Source: Bagarius yarrelli (taxonomy: Eukaryota > Chordata > Actinopteri > Siluriformes > Sisoridae). Taken from it: DNA of 64,000 nt. Under the pieces are notes generated by a model that was given only the letters and a program-made list of their open reading frames with translations, had not been told where the DNA came from and made no database searches. Every line of letters begins with the position of its first letter. The first letter of the stretch is position 1. Below, in pieces: positions 10,226 through 22,321 of the stretch. Location of the stretch: the NCBI GenBank assembly GCA_005784505.1, contig VCAZ01000014.1:1578741-1642740 (forward strand), in the 5' to 3' direction. A program made the translations under genes and the position numbers.

Positions 10226-10990
10226 AGATCAACCGATAATTGTTTTACCGATATTGTTCTCGATATTTTATCCTTTTTTATTATTGGTTATCGGTTTCGT
10301 AATATCGGATCCAACAGTAATTGGCATCATTTTGTGGTCATTTTTAAGAATTGTGTGCAAAACCGTTATTACAGTATTTCCCCAGGAGTTGAGACGAGTC
10401 AACAACAGCATTAGGCGGAAGCCCCTTATCTCGAGCGACTTACATTTATATTCACATTTATTTATGATTTTTATGCAACTGAGCAATCAGGGGTTAAGGG
10501 CCCTGCTCAGGGGTCCAACATTGGCAATTTGGTGGTTGGGGAATAAAACCCCAATCTGCCAATTAGCAGTTCAATATCTTAACAAATGCACCACCACTTC
10601 ACCCCACACTAAACTAAACCACACTAAAATAGCAAAACTTAAATTAATTTAAATGTCTTAAGTTTTTAATATTTAGAATGATTAAATATGGACTTTATTT
10701 CCCCTTTCACCACTGATTACTTCATTTTACATTTAGTTTCATTAATAAACTTTACAGTGCACCTTTTCATTTTAAGATTATTTTTTACATTGATATAAAA
10801 GTAATATGAAAAAGAAGCAGAACTAAGATCTAATGTATCTTCCAGTCTTTCTTCACAGCGCAGTGCTGTAATTGGCAGAATGGCCACAAGAGGCTATAAA
10901 TGAGTGGAGTCGATATAACAAAACCGACATCCGATAATGGAAAAAATTCTTAAATATTGAGTAAAAGTATCATTAAAACCGATGAATCTG
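10226..10990. repeat. GATCAACCGATA family, copy 1, with nested SINE-A
   Basis: AAAGATCAACCGATAATTG at the left and AAAACCGACATCCGATAATG on the right frame the element. Similar paired CGATA-rich ends occur at 22.9, 44.3, 47.07 and 58.96 kb. The element class is not known to me. Confidence 0.6.
10413..10590 (-). repeat. SINE-A copy
   Basis: On plus, TTATCTCGAGCGACTTACAT, GGGTTAAGGGCCCTGCTCAG and CCAATCTGCCAATTAGCAGT lie in antisense order. Confidence 0.85.
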
Positions 10991-11066
10991 ATTAGAACCT
11001 TAGAGATGAAGGTGTAGAATAGATTCTAGAAAGCCTTGAATGACGTAGGGAAAAGAATTAATAATT

Positions 11067-11235
11067 AAAAACATCTGCATTTCTGGCATTTGGCAGATGC
11101 CCTTTATCCAGAGCAACTTTTATGTATTATTATCAGATTTTTTTTACTTTAGTTAAGGATTAAGAGCCTTTCTCAGGGGCCCAGCGGTGGGAACTGAACG
11201 GGAAATCTTTTGATTAACAGTCCAACACCCCAGTA
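11067..11235 (-). repeat. SINE-A copy
   Basis: TTTCTGGCATTTGGCAGATG, ATCCAGAGCAACTTTTATG and TCTCAGGGGCCCAGCGGTGG are present. The head is degraded. Confidence 0.8.
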
Positions 11236-11349
11236 ACTATAGTGTCAATAGAACTAACTCTGAATAACGATGGCTTAAAAAAACGAGAGGGAAGTTGTTA
11301 TTGTCACTGTAGTGGTTAAAATTCTCGTAAAAAAAAAAAAAAAGGTATT

Positions 11350-12200
11350 AAATCACTGGGGTTGTGATGGTGAGGACATTTTTCCACCGGTTAATCGGCA
11401 TTTTTCTTTACCTTTTAAGTTAGCGCCAACTGAAAATTCGTTAACAAAACATGACTCAAATATATACAACTTTTATTAACATGATTATTATCTTTCATGA
11501 TAAATGTAAGTGTAACTGTCGCTCGGCACGCTTTGTTAAAACGATGGTGAAGCGGTGCCACGGTGGGCAAGTGACAGCCAGCCTAATCGGAACTTTATTT
11601 TTTGCTTCTTGTTTATTAAACTCAAAGCTAGCTAATGTAACAATCTTAAATGAAGCTTCACCTACAGAACCATGTACTTCCTGTTTCTAGTTTCCATGTA
11701 CTTCCTGTTTGTTACGTCCCCTGTCGTGTCATTGTCATTTCCTGTTAATCAAGGTGTATGTAGGTTCTGCAATCAAGGTTCTGTCCTTCGATGTCTTAAT
11801 GTCTCCAAAACTTTTCTATGGATTCTCAGTTTCTGGAGGCTAAATGCTAATGCTAACCGTTTGTAATGCTAATTCTCTTCCATTGTTTTCTAGCATGTTT
11901 ACCCTTTGTTTGTTTTCTTGGTTTGTCATTTGTCTCGTTTTACAAAAAAAATGTAGTTCTGTTGCATCCGATCTCTTCGTTCCTCCTTTCTCATTCCACC
12001 CCAGTGTGTGACAGCGAGCAGATGCTAAACATTTCTACACAGTATATTTAGATCCCTGCACAGATCTGTGAGAGCTTTTTCCTCAGGTGTGTTTACTGTT
12101 TGCAGCTCCTGTCTCGCTTTCACTTCCTCACTTCCGAATTTAGCGCTCAATAAAGCGATGGTGTGCTGTCATTTCTGCAGGAGTTTATTGAGCACATTTT
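11350..12200. other. Probable old transposon-derived sequence, unclassified
   Basis: CCACCGGTTAATCGGCATTT near 11386, and repeated ACTTCCTGTTT phrases near 11678 and 11700 with TTCCTGTTAATC near 11740, resemble non-autonomous DNA element sequence, but I see no clear ends. No coding potential is visible. Confidence 0.35.
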
Positions 12201-12606
12201 AGTTGTTGTGCCTTGTTTATAGGCTCGCAGTAAATCTGCAAAATGCAAACGTGCCTCCAGCAACGGGAAACGTAAATAACCCGACAAGGCTCAGGTCAGA
12301 AAGGCGGATGATTGGCTACGTATAGCTGCGGCTTACCGGGCTTGTAAATGTCGGCTTTGGTCGGTGAAGTGAAGAGTATTTGACGTGGGTCAGGTGTGAA
12401 GGCTGTGTTTTATTCTTCACAGTTAAACATTTGTGCTCATTGAAATAAATGTGGATTTTAATAGATGAGGTTTAGTAAAGATTCACTGCTGTAAGGTAAT
12501 GGTAACGTATAGACGGCTCTGATATAAAATATATCATCTTAAATGTATCTATAACTCTACACTGTAGGTCTCATTGATGATAACGTTGAAATATATAGTT
12601 TGTAAG

Positions 12607-12608
<2 letters not shown>

Positions 12609-12675
<67 letters not shown>
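12609..12675. repeat. (AT)n microsatellite
   Basis: An AT run of about 65 nt lies just before the 36-bp array. Confidence 0.95.
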
Positions 12676-12678
<3 letters not shown>

Positions 12679-12704
12679 TATAAATATATTTGATGCTTAT
12701 ATAG

Positions 12705-13420
12705 AGACAATGGTGAGACCAGCTATGATGTATGGTTTAGAGACAGTGGTGAGACCAGCTATGATGTATGATTTAGAGACAGTGGTGAGACCAGCTATGA
12801 TGTATGGTTTAGAGACAGTGGTGAGACCAGCTATGATGTATGGTTTAGAGACAGTGGTGAGAGACAGCAGCTATGATGTATGGTTTAGAGACAGCTGTAA
12901 GACCAGCTACAATGTATGGTTTAGAGACAATGGTGAGACCAGCTATGATGTATGATTTAGAGACAAGTTGATAGAGACAGTGATGAGACTGGTGAGACAG
13001 CTATGATGTATGGTTTAGAGACTGGTGAGACAGCTAGGATGATGTATGGTTTAGAGACTGGTGAGACAGCTATGATGTATGGTTTTAGAGACTGGTGAGA
13101 CAGCTATGATGTATGGTTTAGAGACGGTGGTGAGACAGCTAAGATGTATGGTTTAGAGACAGTGTTGAGACAGCTATGATGTATGGTTTAGAGACGGTGG
13201 TGAGACAGCTATGATGTAAGACCGTGGTTTAGAGAGATGACCGGTGGTGAGACAGCTATGATGTATGGTTTAAGGTTTAGCGACAGTGGTGTGAGACAGC
13301 TATGATGTATGGTTTTTTAAAGACAGGTGGTGAGACCAGCTATGATGTTATGGTTCAAAGACGGTGGTGAGACCAGCTATGATGTTATGGTTTAGAGACA
13401 GTGGTGAGACAGCTATGATG
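12705..13420 (+). repeat. 36-bp tandem array derived from a LINE reading frame
   Basis: The unit GTGGTGAGACCAGCTATG + ATGTATGGTTTAGAGACA is repeated about 20 times. The first five or so copies are exactly 36 bp (12 codons) and read VRPAMMYGLETV in frame. Later units shrink to about 33 bp and diverge. The encoded phrase resembles the RPAMLYG(A/L)ET motif near the C-terminus of RTE-like LINE ORF2, and an ORF2 C-terminal remnant follows directly in the same orientation. Confidence 0.85.
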
Positions 13421-13429
13421 TTGAGGTTT

Positions 13430-13735
13430 TTTTTGGGAGTGACGAGGTTGGACAAGATTAGGAACGAGTTCATCAGGAGGACGGCTCATGTTAGATGTTT
13501 TGAGGAAAAAGTCAGGGAAGACAGATTGAGGGGTGGTTTGGACATGTACAGAGGAGGGATGGTGAATATATTGGTAGGAGGATGTTAGAAATGAAAGCTA
13601 CCAGGCAGAAGGTAAAGAGGGAGACCAAAGAGGAGGTATATGGGATGCGATAAACGAGGACATGAAGTTAGTGGGTGTGAGTGAAGAGGATGTAGAGTAT
13701 AGGGTTAGGTGGAGACAGATAATTCGCTGATTATA
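13430..13735 (+). pseudogene. RTE-like LINE ORF2 C-terminal remnant
   Basis: The frame reads GVTRLDKIRNEFIRRTAHVR and continues to KVREDRLRGG. It then breaks, and a shifted frame gives GHVQRRDG-like, RRMLEMKA and finally a VSEEDVE..RWRQ-like end near AGACAGATAATTCGCTG. This is the diagnostic tail of a LINE ORF2 also seen at 23.5 and 42.4 kb. Frameshifts and truncation leave it dead. Confidence 0.8.
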
Positions 13736-14405
13736 TCTTTTTACTGTGTATGTATTTTTCTATTTTGACATATGGACACCGTTTTTAAAAGTCATGACCT
13801 GGTTGGATTCTCAACAATTTTTTCAGGAGACGTGTGTCACATTTTGTTAAAGTTCACAGGGAACAGTGGAGCTTCCTGATAAAAAAAAAGATGTCATGTT
13901 TAAAGCTGTATCAACGAGTGCTTTTGAGGATCTGTTAAAAAACTGTGATTGGTTTTTTGCTTCACATGTGTCAGTCATACTTCCTCTTGGCCAATTAGAG
14001 CGGCTGTAATGTCCAGATGTTCTGCAGTGCAGTCAGTCTGAAGCTCTGACTACGTCAGACTAAACGAAACTAATTTGTCGATGTAAAACGCTGTCTTAAA
14101 ATAAAAACTAATAACATTAAGATGAGCATTGAAGCCTACATATAGCCCATAATTATACTGATATATTGTTTCATCATCATGTGACAATAGCTCCCTTTAT
14201 TTCTTCCTCCATATGAACTTATCCTATTACTTACTGCAAATAAAATCCAAATCCCAGACTGAACTTTTAACTGAAGCGTCTAGCTAATGTAAAGATCAAT
14301 ATAAAGACACTGCGCATTGGGACTTTCATTTATCTTGTTTAAATAAACATTGATCCCTTTTATTTAAGTGTCGAATAAGACATTCTGGGTCCACGGCACA
14401 AACGT
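13736..14405. other. Intron 1, no recognised feature
   Basis: No gene, RNA or repeat family is recognised here. Confidence 0.45.
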
Positions 14406-14650
14406 CCACTAACTGTGTGAGCAAAAGTCAAGTCAAGTCAAATCACCTTTATTTCTATGGCACTATGAACAACCGGGATTGTTTCAAAGCAACTTTAAAG
14501 AAATACATCAGAAATGACAATATTAAACATTCATTAAAACACTCAATTTGATTGATATCTACAAATTTAGAATCCCTAACTAATCAAGTCAGAGGCTGCG
14601 CCGGCAAAGAACCAAAACTCCATCGGTGACAGAATGGAGAAAAAAACTGT
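14406..14650. repeat. Interspersed repeat with CACCTTTATTTCTATGGCAC end
   Basis: AAGTCAAGTCAAGTCAAATC is followed by CACCTTTATTTCTATGGCAC, TTGTTTCAAAGCAACTTTA and CAAAACTCCATCGGTGACAG. This phrase set is typical of a teleost repeat; 41.60 kb shares its CGTTTATTTCTATAGCGC start. Confidence 0.65.
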
Positions 14651-15270
14651 GATTTAATACTGTCACATGAATTGATGCTAATGATGTTCTAAACAGCAAA
14701 AAAAAATTGTTTGTGTATGTCGTTAAAGCGCCACCCAGTGCAAATCTACTGGCAGTAAAATTCTACTATAGTTGTTAGGTAGTAACTGTAGAAGCAAGTA
14801 GCTAACTGAGTTGTTTAGGAAATTTTTGTTCTGATTCATCTGAATCGTAGGAATCAGCAGAGCCGTCTGACTCATAGCATGTAGCAAAAGAGTCGGATGA
14901 AGTCATAACATGACAATCCAAGGATTTGTTGAGCGTCCTCTAGTGGAAGGACTATAGCAAAACCAGACAGAATCCCTACTGACTCAAGTGAATCAAGTGA
15001 CTCGTGAGTTTTGTACAATAAGTAAATTAGAAAGATTCAACTTCATAAATTGGATTCTAGTTTCTTATTTCAACAATAAACACTTTTTGGGATGAACTGG
15101 AAACACCGACTGCACCCCAGACCTCGGCACATCAACTCATCTCATAATACTATTGTGGGCTAAATGAGGAACATAAACTCCAGGCAGAAGATAATCCAAG
15201 CTTAGGATCAAACCCAGTACCTGGAGCTGTAAATCATAAGTATTATTACTAAGCCATTCAATTCAATATA
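14651..15270. other. Intron 1, no recognised feature
   Basis: Nothing specific is recognised in this AT-rich stretch. Confidence 0.45.
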
Positions 15271-15808
15271 CAGTGGTACCCTTGACTTACGAGTGTCCTA
15301 ACCAACGAGTTGTTTGAGATACGAGTCATCTCTCTGCTGATTTTTTGCTTTGCGAGCTAAAAATTCGGAATTACGGGCTAAAAATTCTGGTTACAAGCTA
15401 GATTCAGACACCCAACCGCTAGCTGGCATAGCAAACGTCACAGTGAACGCCGTAACATCCGCCCAGCATCCCTTGTCTCACTCGATAGCTAGTCAGACAT
15501 GCGTGTTAGCAAATTGCGTTTAGCGAGTGGAGTCGTCTGATCTCCAAGGTAAATGCTGTACATTACACTTAATAAAACCAGTTTATTGCAGTACATCATA
15601 TTGTATAGTTTTTTTATACTATATTCGTTATGTTTCTTATTTAAAAACATGTAACAAAAAAAATGTTGGTGTTTTTTTGGGGACCCGATCGAATTAATGG
15701 CATTTTCAATTTATTTTAATGGAAAAAAATTGATTTGGACATACGAGTAATTTGAGTTTACGAACTCCGTCACAGAACGAAATAAACTCGTTAGTCAAGA
15801 CACCGGTG
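15271..15808 (+). mobile_element. Pogo/Tigger-like MITE with inverted termini
   Basis: The left end CAGTGGTACCCTTGACTTAC and the complement of the right end, CACCGGTGTCTTGACTAACG, form an imperfect terminal inverted repeat flanked by TA on both sides (15269-15270, 15809-15810). There is no transposase frame inside the 538 bp. A minus-strand copy carrying another insertion lies at 53.24-53.81 kb. The family assignment rests on the CAG terminus and TA duplication. Confidence 0.7.
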
Positions 15809-15810
15809 TA

Positions 15811-16884
15811 TTATATTTCTTTATTTTTTTCCCCTCTGAGAATAAAACGGTTATGTGTTGGAGAGATGATCGAGCTGCAACGGAGATCATGTCAGTATCT
15901 TTATGTAAACATTTCATTTATGTCGCTACAAAACGCCTGTGGCACTTTCTGGTATTGTTCTAAAAAAGAAGTTCATTTAGAATTCGACTCAGTCATGGGA
16001 ACACCTGGATTTCTGCAGCTGTAGTTTATATAGAGAAGCTGTCTGAAACCGAACACTGACTTTTAAACCTGAACGTTTTCAAAGCCTTCGAGCGACAGAT
16101 TGGCGTTCGGATTAAAGCTTAAAAGCTGGATTCCCCTCCTTAATCGGCTTACTTTTCTTCCTTTTCTTATATCAGGCTGAAAGTGAAACCTATTGAAAAT
16201 CGATATTGGATAAAAACTGAACCAGGAGATCATTAGATTTGTGCATGGCTGCATACTAAAGCTTAAATCTGTTTCTAACATTTTTATTGCAAGAACACAC
16301 CAAGTGATTAAAAAATGCTTACAAAAATATTGTTTCAGGATTGTATTCGGGTATAAAGTTATTTTACCCTTTTTATTACACAAACAGGTCATTCCACTGG
16401 AATGATGAAACATATTTCTATCAGTAAAAACAAAAAACATTTTTACTTCCAGCCATGAATCCGTTATAACAAGCATTGCGTCACTAGGCGCGCTTACATG
16501 GAGCATTGTATTCCGATTACAGCTGGTATTAAAAATCCAATCCCAATGAAATCCCCCCATGTTAATGAGTTAATCCGATTGCTTTGAGCGTATAAACAGC
16601 TAGCAGATTTCTTTAGCGACATCTTAAACTTTTCCTTAAACAGTTCTGTCGCTTACACACTCGTCACTTTCACTTTTAACTCTTCTGCCATCAGAAAAAA
16701 GGTACCGAAACATTCAGGCCATCACAACCCGTATGTGTAACAGTCACAGCAGGCTTCTCAACACCCAGAACTGACACACACACATACACAAACACACACG
16801 TACACACTCAATCTGTATGCATCCAGGTTTACAGCGCAACATAAACATTCTGACACTTTAATGCTGATTTTTCACATTAATTTC
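15811..16884. other. Intron 1, no recognised feature
   Basis: A 165-codon minus-strand open frame at 16063-16560 has no recognisable domain and no splice or codon-use support. I treat it as chance. Confidence 0.45.
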
Positions 16885-17335
16885 AGTGCTGCTGTGACTC
16901 CATTTGCACAACACGGCTCATACTCTGGTTCAGTGTTTAGTTTATTTTATGCATTCGTCTGTAGTGTGGCTTGTATTGTTTCTTTGCACACTATGATCTT
17001 TATGTTTGTTGGGACAATTTATTCTCTAGTCCTTAGACTTGTGTATCTCTGTTTTGTTTTTTTGTAGCAGCACTTTTTCTTTTGTACTGCTTTTGCTATG
17101 TACGGATGAAACAACACTAAAAGTGACTTGACTTGACTTGATTTGACTTCACTTGATTGGACTTGACTTGATTTGACTTCACTTGATTTGACTAGATTTG
17201 ACTTCAATGGTTTTTACTTTACGTGACTTAATTTGACTTCACTTGACTTGATTTGACTCGGTTTGCTTTGACTCGGTTTGCTTTGACTTGATTTAACTTG
17301 ACTTAACTTTATTTGACTTGACTTGACTCAATTTC
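16885..17335. repeat. Retroposon-like tail followed by (ACTTG)n
   Basis: CAGCACTTTTTCTTTTGTAC and ATGAAACAACACTAAAAGTG lead into a degenerate array of TTGACTTGACTTGATTTGAC units at about 17122-17335. This looks like an element 3' end with an expanded pentanucleotide tail. Confidence 0.65.
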
Positions 17336-18875
17336 AGTAGTATGACCTTCTCCCACCAGTCCTCATTACACCCCCACTGCTGAGTGAGACATGACAAAGA
17401 CACTTAATGATCAACTTAGACAAAACACACCAAAACATAATTCAGTTTTTGGCCTCAAATTTAACAACAAACAAAATGTACACTAAAGTCCTAGCACTGG
17501 TGTAGGAAAGTACTTTTGTGCTTGATTTGTTCATCGTTAACTAAAGAATATGTCCTGTAAGTCAAATGGTGTGAAAAATAATAAGTACTAGAATTGTTTT
17601 TTCACATTTTCATTAAAACATTTCCGAAAGGAAAACCACCATCTGACTAATCCGTTTCTTGGATTTTGCATGCTAAGCTTAAGTGGATGCGTGTTTATAA
17701 AGTGCTGCATTAATAATGTGTGTATGTCGTTTGACCAGGAAGTGATTCTCTCTCTGATACTGTTGGACAGTTGATTTTTCCATAGATTGGTATAGAAAAT
17801 AAACTCTGTGACATAAAAAAGGTTTTAATACTTGCATGTATTCTTAAGATTATCTTTTAATATAAACACAATTTTTATGCACTTTTTAGCCTAAATACTG
17901 TACAATCAGAACAAAGATGATGAGGCTCTAAACGAACTTACTTTTTCTTTAAGTATTTTTTTTCTGGATGAATCTGAATAATAAATGAATTCGATTTGGA
18001 ACAGTTGGAAGTGTGTAAGAGAATGAGTTTAGTAGAAACTAGGCCCCGGGATCTTTCCTCTCTGAAAATCCTAATAAGTTAATTAAACTCGACTGAGTGA
18101 ATTTGTCCCGTCATAATTTAAATTGGTCAAAACCTGTTTGTTTAAGTTGACATAACTTGGTGTTTATATAACAAACTAAAACCTTACCTGCATATTTAAG
18201 TTAACACAACTCCTAACCGGAAGATCGAGGAAGATTCCCATCCTGTAGGACGATTCCCATCAGAGCGTCTGTAAATTTGTTTAAAAATATATTAAACAGC
18301 ATGTTATATGTATTTATTGACCAAAGGTAACAAAATTAATAAACTTACAGTATATACTGTAATAAAAATAACATCAAATTTACTCTATACATCACTGTAC
18401 AAGTGGTAATAATAGTAACAATGTACCACAATGTTCCTACTGCACTAATCAATGCAACGATATAATCAATACGCTTCATTACATTAACAATGAAATCAAG
18501 GAAAAAACAGCTACCGATTGTACGTAAATGTGTAACATTTCTGACTCGAATGTTATGAGAAAGCTACTAGAGACATTCAGAGACATAATTAATCCATTAC
18601 CTATAATAAATTTTGCCAATGTAATTTGATCTAGCAAACGTTCTAATAACTTGCCGATTTTTTTGCACGTGAACACTTTTGTCTTTGCCTGTGGAAGCCA
18701 TCTAAAATAAAATTTTTTTCAAAAAGGGTAATTTACGAAAAAATATTTGAGTTTAAGATTTAAGTTTACGCCTCCAGAAAGAAAAGAATTTTTGGTTTGT
18801 CTTTAGAGAAAAAAAAATAGAGAAAAAATGAGTGTAAGTCATTACTAATTACTAGTTACTAATCAATTAAATTTA
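17336..18875. other. Intron 1, AT-rich, no recognised feature
   Basis: I see no gene, RNA or repeat family in this stretch. Confidence 0.45.
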
Positions 18876-18877
18876 AT

Positions 18878-19050
18878 TGGTGTTGGACTACCAACCTGAA
18901 GATTGTGGGTTCGATTCCCAGCTCCACCAAGCCACCACTGCTGGGCCCGTGAGCAAGGCCCTTAACCCCTTAATTGCTCAGTAGTATGAATGAGATAAAT
19001 GTAAGTTGCTCTGGATGAGGACGTCTGCTAAATGCTGTAAATGTAAATTT
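18878..19050 (+). repeat. SINE-A copy, good sense example
   Basis: In order it has the TTGGACTACCAACCTGAAG head, the B-box-like GGGTTCGATTCCCAG, CCACCAAGCCACCACTGCTG, GAGCAAGGCCCTTAACCCC, GTAAGTTGCTCTGGATGAGG, and the TGCTAAATGCTGTAAATG tail. Confidence 0.9.
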
Positions 19051-19084
19051 AAATTTAAAGGAAACTAAAACAGTTTGGTAAATA

Positions 19085-19325
19085 ACCCACTTCTGGGTAT
19101 AATGTTGTTTAGAAAAATTATTTAAAAAAAAAATCATAAAATTCTGATTTGTAATAATAATAAAATAATAACGTTGTTTAAAAAAATTATAAAATCTGGA
19201 AAAAATAATAAAATTATGATTTGTAATAATCTTAAATATCATAAAATTATAATTTTCTAATAATAAAATAATAATGTTGTTTAAAAAATTATAAAATCTG
19301 GAAAAAAACCCCTCATAAAATCGCA
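19085..19325. repeat. AT-rich tandem duplication
   Basis: The phrase GTTGTTTAAAAAA ... ATTATAAAATCTGGAAAAAA occurs near 19172 and again near 19274, and a degraded version near 19108, spaced about 100 nt apart. It is low-complexity, non-coding sequence. Confidence 0.6.
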
Positions 19326-19404
19326 TCTTATAAGATATTTCTAGGGCTTCATGAACTTTATATAAGACTATTATGTAAAAAATACATAAATCCTGCACAA
19401 AAAG

Positions 19405-19830
19405 TTGTCTGCCAAATCTGTCATTAATCCTGGCTGCAATCCGTTCCTGTTTTTATAACCGACAGAATCGAGTAATCAGCAGCTATGGAACGCTTCCGAA
19501 TTAAACAAATCCAGCAGCCGCCAGTCAGTCACCGAGTCCCGGCTGTGGAATAATGAGCCTCCGAGCTGATTGACATTCGCAGCATGATCCGGTTGATGGG
19601 TTCCACTGGAGCTGAAAAAACAACACCCGTTGCTGCATCCTCAGTCTTTATGCAGGATCTGGGCAGCTCGCCAAAGCTGGGTCCAGGACAGGGGACAAGA
19701 GGTTAGCGGAACTGGCTTTTTAAGCAGCGTTGATGAGTTGCCCAATTTAGCCTGGGGGAAAAGTGTCAATCTCTTTGTCTTATAATAACATCGGGGGAAA
19801 AAACACTCCAAACGTCATGCATATTCATTT
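19405..19830. other. Candidate conserved non-coding element in intron 1
   Basis: It is higher in GC than its surroundings and free of simple repeats. It contains TTAATCCTGGCTG (an OTX/PITX-type TAATCC), CTGATTGACATTCGC, and ATGCATATTCATT (POU-like) near 19818. This would fit an enhancer. Conservation cannot be tested from the sequence alone. Confidence 0.35.
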
Positions 19831-20049
19831 TTAAATGCAGCACACGCGGAAAATTTTTTTTTTTTTTTATATTAAAAGTTAACTTTTTTGTTTAAAATTT
19901 AAAAAAAACATCTCAAACTTTCTCGAAGACCTGCTCGTTTTGGTGTTTCTGATTAAAATGCTGTTTATCTCAAAAAGCTAGTTTTTCTATAGAGTCATAA
20001 CAACCTGAATCTCAAAATCATACAGCTGCATTGCATTCTGGGACATTCC

Positions 20050-20340
20050 AGGGATTGCACCAACATCTCCACTACCAATACTTTGGATTTCTTTAAAGCG
20101 AAGATGTGGTTTTTGAGGATGTCAGCAGGATGTACTATCATTATACAGCTCCCACTGAGTGTATATGATTATAGAAAGGACACTGCTCATAATCACACTA
20201 CCCGCTGTTTACACACTCGTTGGTGAAGAGTCACGCAAATGAGGATGGGTTCCTTTTTAAGTCTGGTTCCTCTCAAGGTTTCTTCCATGTTCCATCGAAT
20301 TAAATTATGAATTAAAGAATCTTTTTATTAGTGTGAAGGT
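20050..20340 (+). repeat. Interspersed repeat shared with 41.6-41.96 kb
   Basis: TTTAAAGCGAAGATG, GAGGATGTCAGCAGGATGTA and GATTATAGAAAGGACACTGC recur on the opposite strand at 41.76-41.93 kb. GGTTCCTCTCAAGGTTTCTT follows, a phrase typical of a common teleost repeat. Confidence 0.75.
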
Positions 20341-21029
20341 TAGTTATAAGAGTGAGACTAAATATAGAATACGATGTTTAAATGTGATGTGATGGTCAGG
20401 TGTTCCATTACCTTTTAACATGGAGTGTATATTACTAAGTGCTTGTAACTGACAGTTTTTACACTAAAAAGTTCAACGATGAACAGCAGTAGGAATTTTT
20501 TTGACCAGAGACGAACAACATCCACAGATTATCTTTTGTTAACTGTTTGTTTACATCCCGCACAATATATCGTTTCAGCATCGATATCACAATACGAAAT
20601 ATCAATATCGATCGTCACAGTACAGGATGTTTAATATGGAGTGTGGATTATATGTGACTGCATCACAGTTCTGAACACATATAATGTGTGGATAAAAGTT
20701 TAATAATTGAGCGAAAGTTTATCGTTTGCACATCGTTTTACGGTCTGTTACTGTGTAAACATTTCAAGCATTCACGTGCAAGAAGCAATGATTAATTTTT
20801 CTTAATTTTTACAGTGAAGTCGATACAGTGTGATTTTTTTATTTAATTATTTATTTACTGTATCTGAATCTATAGAAAAACATAAACCATCTCCATCTTT
20901 GTTCTGTGTTGCTCTATGATTATAATGTGTGTATTATATTTATGCAGAGTGACAACCTTACAAAAGTAAAAGGTAATCAGTAATTAATCTGTAAGAATTT
21001 TACATATACAATTGGATTGAGCAAATTTA
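20341..21029. other. Intron 1, one short CGATATC-rich patch
   Basis: CATCGATATCACAATACG and AATATCGATCGTCACAGTAC near 20579-20625 are probably a transposon scrap. Nothing else is recognised. Confidence 0.45.
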
Positions 21030-21115
21030 CTTATTTACAATTACATTTCTGTCATTTGGAAGACCCCCTTACCCAGCTGAGGGTTAAGGGCCTTACTTAG
21101 GGCTACCTTTTTAGC
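21030..21115 (-). repeat. SINE-A, truncated
   Basis: TACATTTCTGTCATTTGGAA and GAGGGTTAAGGGCCTTACTT mark an antisense fragment. Confidence 0.65.
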
Positions 21116-21119
21116 TACC

Positions 21120-21475
21120 AGTGTGACGAAGCAGACGGTAAAGTATCCATTTGGCAGGGGCAACTTTATTAAATAACCTAAGGCAGTTTTAAGATGTAGT
21201 CAAGAGGCAGTAGTTCTCAGTGGTTCGATAAGCAAACAAATCCAAACACAGGACACAGAAACAAAACCAAAAGACGGGCAGAATTCAGAAGCCAGTAAAT
21301 CAGTCAGAAAAAGTAAACGCTCAAAATAAGAACAATATTTTGCAACGAAGATTAGCAAATGGCTATCTAAAATTGTTCGCTAGACCAGAAGTAACACCAA
21401 AAGTACTACAGGAGGGCTAGTACTCTAGTGACGGTGCCCTCTAGTGGTGGGATGGTAAAAATCGTGACAACCAGC
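21120..21475 (-). repeat. GTAAC-family element, antisense
   Basis: On the minus strand it begins TGTCACGATTTTTACCATCC and CACTAGAGGGCACCGTC, aligning with the starts at 3.07 and 53.3 kb. It extends some 350 nt to GACGAAGCAGACGGTAAAG. No transposase frame is visible. Confidence 0.6.
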
Positions 21476-22320
21476 AAGGGGACGATAATAATGTGGGCCC
21501 AAACCGACTGACTCAGGAATTGAAAGTATATAGTAACATATATAGTTTGAGTTGAGGTTTGGCGTGTGAAGTTTATTGTAAACACTGCATGCGTATATGC
21601 TACAACACAACAGCTGTGTTACTAGAACGAAGAACATCAACCCTGCTCAAGTTAGCACATCAATATCTCTGCATCACGCAGCTAGAGTGCAGTAAAGCAT
21701 CTGTTTTCTGCAGCTGGACCATCCGTTACTAGGCTGCGTTGACTTCCCACCGCTGGCCATGTTTTTAACAAGAATCAGTAGTAAACGTCGAGTAAACGTT
21801 GCTTTGTGTCTTGATTAGGCCAAACGAACAGTTATGTTAAGATGATTGCTGGAACTCGATTTCCTCTTGGAATAATAAATACTGTTAGAAAATAATAGTT
21901 AAAAATTATTCATCGAAAATGATCATAACTGGTCATTTTCCCGGTGTACGATTAAAGACTTTTCCCTTCTCCAGACTGGTCCCCTGGTTATTTTTTATAG
22001 GCAGTCGGCTGATTGTTTCGCTAGCACTTAAAATTAATCAGCACAGGTTTGTGCGCGGTTGGTGTTTGTCTCAGTAGATGGATTTTATATGAATGAAACT
22101 GCTGTTTGCCTCTTTACACCAGTTTGTTTTTTTAAGTTTGTAAGTGCTTAGCAGCATTTTTTCTGGAGTGGAAATAATGGGCTGTTTAAGTACTGAGAAA
22201 TGCTGCGTAGGTATATTTCCGAAATGAAAAATGCCGTCTGACAAAATCTCTCTCTCAAAGGCTGTCCACGCTCGAGCAAATCATATATTATAACCATTAT
22301 AGCAGATGCTTTTGTTGAAT
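21476..22320. other. Intron 1, no recognised feature
   Basis: I see no gene, RNA or repeat family in this stretch. Confidence 0.45.
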
Positions 22321-22321
22321 T

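Noticed and set aside
16063..16560. Minus-strand 165-codon open frame in intron 1
   Set aside because: There is no domain and no splice sites, and the composition is like the surrounding intron.
18970..19398. 142-codon minus-strand open frame
   Set aside because: It is AT-rich tandem sequence plus the SINE-A tail; the peptide is low complexity.
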